Shown here: one piece after another, positions 5,232 through 8,410 of the stretch
How positions within the stretch are numbered: the first letter of the stretch is position 1
How the letters are laid out: each line of letters starts with the position of its first letter
Assembly: GCA_900290315.1 (NCBI GenBank)
Contig: OKRF01000326.1
Span: 1-8,410, forward strand
DNA: 8,410 nucleotides
Direction of reading: 5' to 3'
Origin: Candidatus Sulfopaludibacter sp. SbA3
Lineage (GTDB): Bacteria; Acidobacteriota; Terriglobia; Bryobacterales; Bryobacteraceae
Position numbers and translations under genes: made by a program
Notes under the pieces: model-generated
The model's database searches: none
What the model was told of the DNA's origin: nothing
What the model saw: the letters and a program-made list of their open reading frames with translations, nothing else

Positions 5232-6404
5232 CTAGGCCGGCAGATCGTTCCAGTTCATGATGCGGTGGGTGCGAATCGATTTTTCGGCCAGCAGCACCAT
5301 CTTGATCGCCGCCTTCCCTTCCTCCGGGCTCACCAGCGGAGATTTGCCGTTGCGCACGCACTGCTCAAAGCGAAGGTACTGCTCATAGGTCTCCGGATCC
5401 TGCGCGGAAGCGCCGGCCACGCCGGCGGCTACTTTGGGCGCCGTGGCCGTCACGTCGACATAACGCACCGGTCCGCGTGCGTGGCTGCGGATCGCCACTT
5501 GGCCGTTTTCGGGCGTCATCACACCGGTACTGCCGATGATCACCATGCGGCGGCTGGTGGGCCCGGCATTAGGTGCGAACAGCGAAAAATCGAAGCTCAG
5601 CTTGACGCCGCTTTCGTATTCCACAATGACCGCGGCGTGATCCACGGTTTCCCGGTCCTTGAACACGTTGTTGCCACCCGCGGCTGTGACCCGCGCGATC
5701 TTGCTGTTGATGATCCAGTTGAGCGTATCCAACTCGTGGATGCCGTCTTCCAGCAGCGCGCTCCCTTCCGTGAGCGTGAGATATCGCCAATTGGTGGCCT
5801 TGCCGGTCACAGGATCGGTATATTTCCAGCTCTCCGGATTCCAATCGCCGCGGAAGAGGTTGGCGCTGATGAATTCGATGTTGCCGATCTCACCGGCAGC
5901 CGCCAGTTCGTGCATCTTGATGGTCACCGGAACCAGCCGTTTCTGGAAACCGATGTAGAGCGTCTTTCCCGATTTCTTGGACGCCTCGATCATCTTGTTG
6001 GCCTCCTCCACCGAGGTCGCCATGGGCTTTTCGCACAGCACGGGAAGCCCGCGATTCAGCGCCGCTACGGTAACTTCGGAGTGCAGGAAACTCGGCGTGA
6101 TCACGATCACGGCGTCGATGTCCTTCTGCTCGGCCAGCAGCTTGTGGTAATCCGAATAGGTCTTGGCGCCGGGGGCGAGGCTGGCGCCGCGGTCCAGATT
6201 CGCCGGAGTGGGGTCAGCCAGCGCCACTACCTGGTACTGAGGCAGGGATTTCAGAATCCCCAGATGGGCCCAGGCCCGATGCCCCGATCCGATGATCGCG
6301 ATGCGGAGCGGCTTATCCGGGGTCTGCGCCTCCAGCGCTGAAGCGCCTGCGGCGAGCGCCGAAACACCGGCGGCCGCGAGGAAGGAGCGTCTGTTGGTTT
6401 CCAT
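5232..6404 (-). CDS. Tat-exported Gfo/Idh/MocA-family NAD(P)-dependent oxidoreductase
   Basis: This is 390 residues, the usual length for the family. A Tat leader (NRRSFLAAAGVSALAAGASA, ending near ALEAQ) precedes an N-terminal Rossmann fold: beta strand and glycine motif IAIIGSGHRAWAH (35-47), the acidic end of strand 2 (ALAD64), then the hallmark CEKPMA with E125-K126-P127. The C-terminal domain contains EDGIHELD, with H223 and D226 as the likely catalytic pair with K126. Such enzymes oxidise, reduce or transiently oxidise sugars with a tightly held nicotinamide cofactor. With a Tat leader the folded, cofactor-loaded protein would work in the periplasm, like glucose-fructose oxidoreductase. 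Its ATG has AAGGAG 6 nt upstream. It lies between the mutarotase-like gene (30-nt gap) and the TIM-barrel gene (8-nt gap). The family is certain; the substrate is not. Confidence 0.92.
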   Translation of the reverse strand: METNRRSFLAAAGVSALAAGASALEAQTPDKPLRIAIIGSGHRAWAHLGILKSLPQYQVVALADPTPANLDRGASLAPGAKTYSDYHKLLAEQKDIDAVIVITPSFLHSEVTVAALNRGLPVLCEKPMATSVEEANKMIEASKKSGKTLYIGFQKRLVPVTIKMHELAAAGEIGNIEFISANLFRGDWNPESWKYTDPVTGKATNWRYLTLTEGSALLEDGIHELDTLNWIINSKIARVTAAGGNNVFKDRETVDHAAVIVEYESGVKLSFDFSLFAPNAGPTSRRMVIIGSTGVMTPENGQVAIRSHARGPVRYVDVTATAPKVAAGVAGASAQDPETYEQYLRFEQCVRNGKSPLVSPEEGKAAIKMVLLAEKSIRTHRIMNWNDLPA

Positions 6405-6434
6405 GATGGACTCCTTAAGATATTAAATATCAGA

Positions 6435-7364
6435 CTACCCTGTCGGGTCAATCGTGGCCCCGGGTCCAATGCCCGCGAACCACTCCCCCAATTCTTCATC
6501 GCCGGCCCGCCACAGATCCGGCACATGGTGCAAACTCCACTCCTCGGTGTGCTCCACGAATTCACCGGGCTCGATCATGCCGATCGGTCCCAACGTCTCG
6601 AGCTCCAGCATGTGCTGGTTGGTGAACATCTCAACGGAGCATCCGCAGTCCGGATATTCCTTTCCCGCCGAGGCACGCGCCCGCTTGAGAAAGAGCTCTC
6701 CATTCACCGCGTACGCGCCCCACGAGTCCTCGTTGAAAAGGCCTGTCTTCTGCGGCACGGCAGCAGCGGAATCCTGACGCAGCAGCACAAATCGACGAGT
6801 GAAGCGCCAGCGCGGATCGGAGAAATCGGTGTACCCCCACATAACGAGCGGATTGGTCGGCAGCAGCCGTTCGTCATGCCGGAACCGCGGCGGGAAGCCG
6901 GCAATCGCCGTGCCACCCGGCCGCATCACGGATAGCGCCCAGGGAGCGAACCGGACCGCCCGGGCATTTCGATTCGTGATGCGATGCCGCACCGTCACGC
7001 GCGTCCCCACAGGATCCAGAGTGACCTCCATCTCCTTCGCCATTCCGGACTCGGGTTCCACTGGCTGGCGGACCAGCAAAGTGAGATCCCGCGACGCTAC
7101 CTCCACCGGACCGTTGTCCAGAGCCTTACTGATCGCGGGATGCTCGGGCGCCACCCATAATCGATGGCCGCCACGATTCTGCCACTGCGTCTCGCCCGCT
7201 TTCCCCAGCGCGTGCGCAAAATTGTGAAACAGGTTCTGGCCGCCTATGAAGCCATAGCGCATCACGCGTGGGCCGATCTGCGGCGGCACTACCAGATCGG
7301 CCGTGCCGTTACTCAGCCGGTAGCATTCCGGCCAGCCGGCGAATTCCACCCGTTCGCTGGCCAT
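6435..7364 (-). CDS. DUF4380 / galactose mutarotase-like protein
   Basis: The product is 309 residues without a signal peptide, so it should be cytoplasmic. It begins MASERVEFAGWPECYRLSNG, followed by a strand-rich region with VVPPQIGPRVMRYGF and GGHRLWVAPEHP (about residues 65-76). The C-terminal part has CSVEMFTNQHMLELETLGP and HTEEWSL. This order (an IGPRVMRY-like strand, GG.RLW..PE, then a late EMFTN...LELETLGP...HTEEW block) fits the DUF4380 group of beta-sandwich proteins related to aldose 1-epimerases, which bind carbohydrates. Whether it is a working mutarotase is unknown. The ATG at 7364 follows the TGA of the transaldolase by 1 nt, so translation is probably coupled; AAGG in the end of the upstream gene can serve as ribosome-binding site. 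The gene is second in the operon. Confidence 0.7.
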   Translation of the reverse strand: MASERVEFAGWPECYRLSNGTADLVVPPQIGPRVMRYGFIGGQNLFHNFAHALGKAGETQWQNRGGHRLWVAPEHPAISKALDNGPVEVASRDLTLLVRQPVEPESGMAKEMEVTLDPVGTRVTVRHRITNRNARAVRFAPWALSVMRPGGTAIAGFPPRFRHDERLLPTNPLVMWGYTDFSDPRWRFTRRFVLLRQDSAAAVPQKTGLFNEDSWGAYAVNGELFLKRARASAGKEYPDCGCSVEMFTNQHMLELETLGPIGMIEPGEFVEHTEEWSLHHVPDLWRAGDEELGEWFAGIGPGATIDPTG

Positions 7365-7365
7365 G

Positions 7366-8043
7366 TCACCTTGCGGCCGCCAGATCGGCGAACAGCCTGG
7401 TCGGCGGCACCTTTTTCCAATCGTCGAGGAACATGGCCAGCCCCGCGTCGGTCATGGAATGCTTGTATAGCGATTCCAGAAGGTCGAAAGGCATGGTGGC
7501 CACATCGGCGCCGGCGCGCAGGCATTCCAGCACTTCGCGCACGGTGCGGATACTCGCCGCCAGAATCCTGGTGCGGTAGCCGTAGCGGTCGTAGATGGCG
7601 CGGATTTCGCGGACCAGGGAGATGCCGTCGTCGCCGGCCAGTTCCTTGCGATGCAGGAAAGGGCTGATGTAAGTGGCCCCGGCTTTCGCCGCCAGAAACG
7701 CCTGCACCGGGCTGAAGCACAGGGTGACGTTGGTCTTGATGCCTTCTGAAGACAACTGTCTCACCGCCTTCAATCCTTCGATCATCACGGGAACCTTCAC
7801 TACGGCGTTAGGGTGAAATCGCGCGATGGCTCGGCCCTCGTTCACGATGCTGGCCGCATCCAGGCTCACCGTCTCCACGCTGATGGGACCGTCAACGATG
7901 CCGAAGATCTCCAGCAGCACCTCCTCGAAGCCCCGTCCGGATTTGGCAATATGGGTCGGGTTCGTGGTGACGCCATCCAGCAGCCCCCATCCGGCGGCTG
8001 TGCGGATCTCGTCTACATTGGCCGTATCGATGAACAGTTGCAT
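7366..8043 (-). CDS. Transaldolase, TalC/fructose-6-phosphate aldolase (Fsa) subfamily
   Basis: The 225-residue length matches the short TalC/Fsa subfamily of transaldolases. Seen in order: FIDTANVDEI at the N-terminus (D6), GVTTNPT (N28), the Schiff-base lysine K83 in VVKVPV, TNVTLCFSPVQAFLAAKAGA, then ISPFLHR and AASIRT near residues 163-167. It moves or cleaves a dihydroxyacetone unit between phosphorylated sugars in the cytoplasm. Position 129 is Phe (ISPF), as in TalC-type transaldolases, where E. coli FsaA has Tyr131. This favours transaldolase over aldolase activity. The usual GRLDD after SPF is replaced by HRKELAGDD, a local oddity. It is the first gene of the operon, preceded by a promoter (8054-8082). 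The ribosome-binding site is weak (GGGGG, 4 nt before the ATG). Confidence 0.88.
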   Translation of the reverse strand: MQLFIDTANVDEIRTAAGWGLLDGVTTNPTHIAKSGRGFEEVLLEIFGIVDGPISVETVSLDAASIVNEGRAIARFHPNAVVKVPVMIEGLKAVRQLSSEGIKTNVTLCFSPVQAFLAAKAGATYISPFLHRKELAGDDGISLVREIRAIYDRYGYRTRILAASIRTVREVLECLRAGADVATMPFDLLESLYKHSMTDAGLAMFLDDWKKVPPTRLFADLAAAR

Positions 8044-8053
8044 ATGCCCCCGG

Positions 8054-8082
8054 ATTGTAACATATTAGGGATGGTATTTTAA
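8054..8082 (-). promoter_or_regulatory. Probable promoter of the transaldolase operon
   Basis: On the minus strand TTAAAA (8082-8077) and TACAAT (8059-8054) are spaced 17 nt apart, a reasonable sigma-70-type pair. Transcription would start about 8047, only a few bases before the ATG at 8043, so the message may be almost leaderless. A second -10 candidate, TAATAT (8067-8062), would give a leader of about 12 nt. The region is shared with the divergent MFS gene, so a regulator bound here could control both. Confidence 0.45.
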
Positions 8083-8131
8083 CTTGACGCCTCGCCCCGG
8101 GGAACAGTTCGTGGAGTCCGGGTGCGGCCCC

Positions 8132-8410
8132 ATGCCGCCGCTGTGGCGGCAGGTACGGTGGCAGGTTCTCACCCTGCTGTTTCTGGTGACGGTGATCAAC
8201 TTCGTCCACCGCCTGACGCTTTCCGTGGTAGCGCCGGTGGTCCAGCAGGAGTTTCACCTCAGTAATGCGGATTACGGCAGAATCGTCTCCGCCTTCATGT
8301 TCGGCATGCTGGTAGGCGAATTCCCCATCGGCTGGCTGATGGATCGCGCCGGCGTTCGCACCGGCTTTTCGTTCTCGGTCGTGTGGTGGTCGCTAGCGGC
8401 GGGCTTGCAT
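8132..8410 (+). CDS. MFS transporter N-terminus, hexuronate / anion:cation symporter type (partial)
   Basis: The frame is open from the ATG at 8132 through the right edge, 93 codons. It starts MPPLWRQVRWQVLTLLFLVT. The first membrane helix (VLTLLFLVTVINFVHRLTLS) contains INFVHR, the counterpart of the INY(V/A)DR motif at the end of TM1 in ACS-family carriers such as ExuT. Next come VVAPVVQQEF, LSNADYGRIVSAFMFGMLVG (TM2) and GWLMDRAGVRTGF, the family's G-x-L-x-D-R-x-G loop between TM2 and TM3, then SVVWWSLAAGLH starting TM3. It should import an organic anion such as a sugar acid with a proton or sodium ion. The start is uncertain: GTG 8111 (GGGGAA 6 nt upstream) and TTG 8084 are in frame and would add 7 or 16 residues. 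It diverges from the transaldolase operon, which supports a linked role in substrate uptake. Confidence 0.85.
   Translation, partial: MPPLWRQVRWQVLTLLFLVTVINFVHRLTLSVVAPVVQQEFHLSNADYGRIVSAFMFGMLVGEFPIGWLMDRAGVRTGFSFSVVWWSLAAGLH

Noticed and set aside
5224..5361. Longer N-terminus for the TIM-barrel protein
   Set aside because: The extension overlaps the Gfo/Idh gene, adds 46 residues without family character, and would bury the Tat leader inside the protein. The ATG at 5223 has AGGAG at the right distance.
5265..6341. Long 358-residue plus-strand frame opposite the Gfo/Idh gene
   Set aside because: It is a mirror frame caused by high GC at third positions. It is rich in Arg/His/Gly and has no domain motifs, while the opposite strand has unmistakable Gfo/Idh motifs.
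1..8410. CRISPR arrays, tRNA or rRNA genes, complete insertion sequences
   Set aside because: No spaced repeat array, no tRNA-like cloverleaf with a recognisable T-loop, no rRNA-like sequence and no transposase motifs were seen. The only tandem repeat is the 43-bp duplication.

Overview
The window looks like chromosomal DNA from a moderately GC-rich soil-type bacterium, most likely an Acidobacteriota member of the Solibacter/Bryobacter kind. This is inferred from three things: the C-terminal signature of an Oar-type TonB-dependent receptor, Tat-exported Gfo/Idh and TIM-barrel sugar enzymes side by side, and a long-N-terminus CPBP-type protein at the left edge. No database search was possible, so the taxonomy is an inference.

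Layout. 1-259 (minus) is the N-terminus of a membrane protein, probably a CPBP/CAAX-type protease, cut by the window edge. 260-707 has no convincing gene. 708-1160 (minus) is a conserved-looking hypothetical protein with its own promoter. 1518-1874 (plus) is a stand-alone response-regulator receiver domain. After about 510 bp without a gene, 2389-2817 (plus) is a bacteriohemerythrin with all seven iron ligands. 2818-4374 is a decaying zone: a fragment resembling a secreted PEP-CTERM-type protein (about 2842-3105), a small single-membrane-segment ORF (3253-3456, minus), and the broken C-terminus of a TonB-dependent receptor (3541-4146), spread over at least three frames and carrying a perfect 43-bp tandem duplication.

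The right half is an intact minus-strand operon read from 8043 down to 4375: a TalC-type transaldolase, a DUF4380/mutarotase-like protein, a Tat-exported Gfo/Idh/MocA oxidoreductase and a Tat-exported xylose-isomerase-like TIM-barrel protein. Gaps are 1, 30 and 8 nt, and each gene has its own ribosome-binding site or is translationally coupled. Diverging from it at 8132 is the start of an MFS transporter of the hexuronate/anion:cation-symporter type. Together these suggest a carbohydrate or sugar-acid uptake and catabolism locus: oxidation and isomerisation outside the inner membrane, import by the MFS carrier, and cytoplasmic processing by the mutarotase-like protein and the transaldolase. 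The substrate cannot be named from the sequence.
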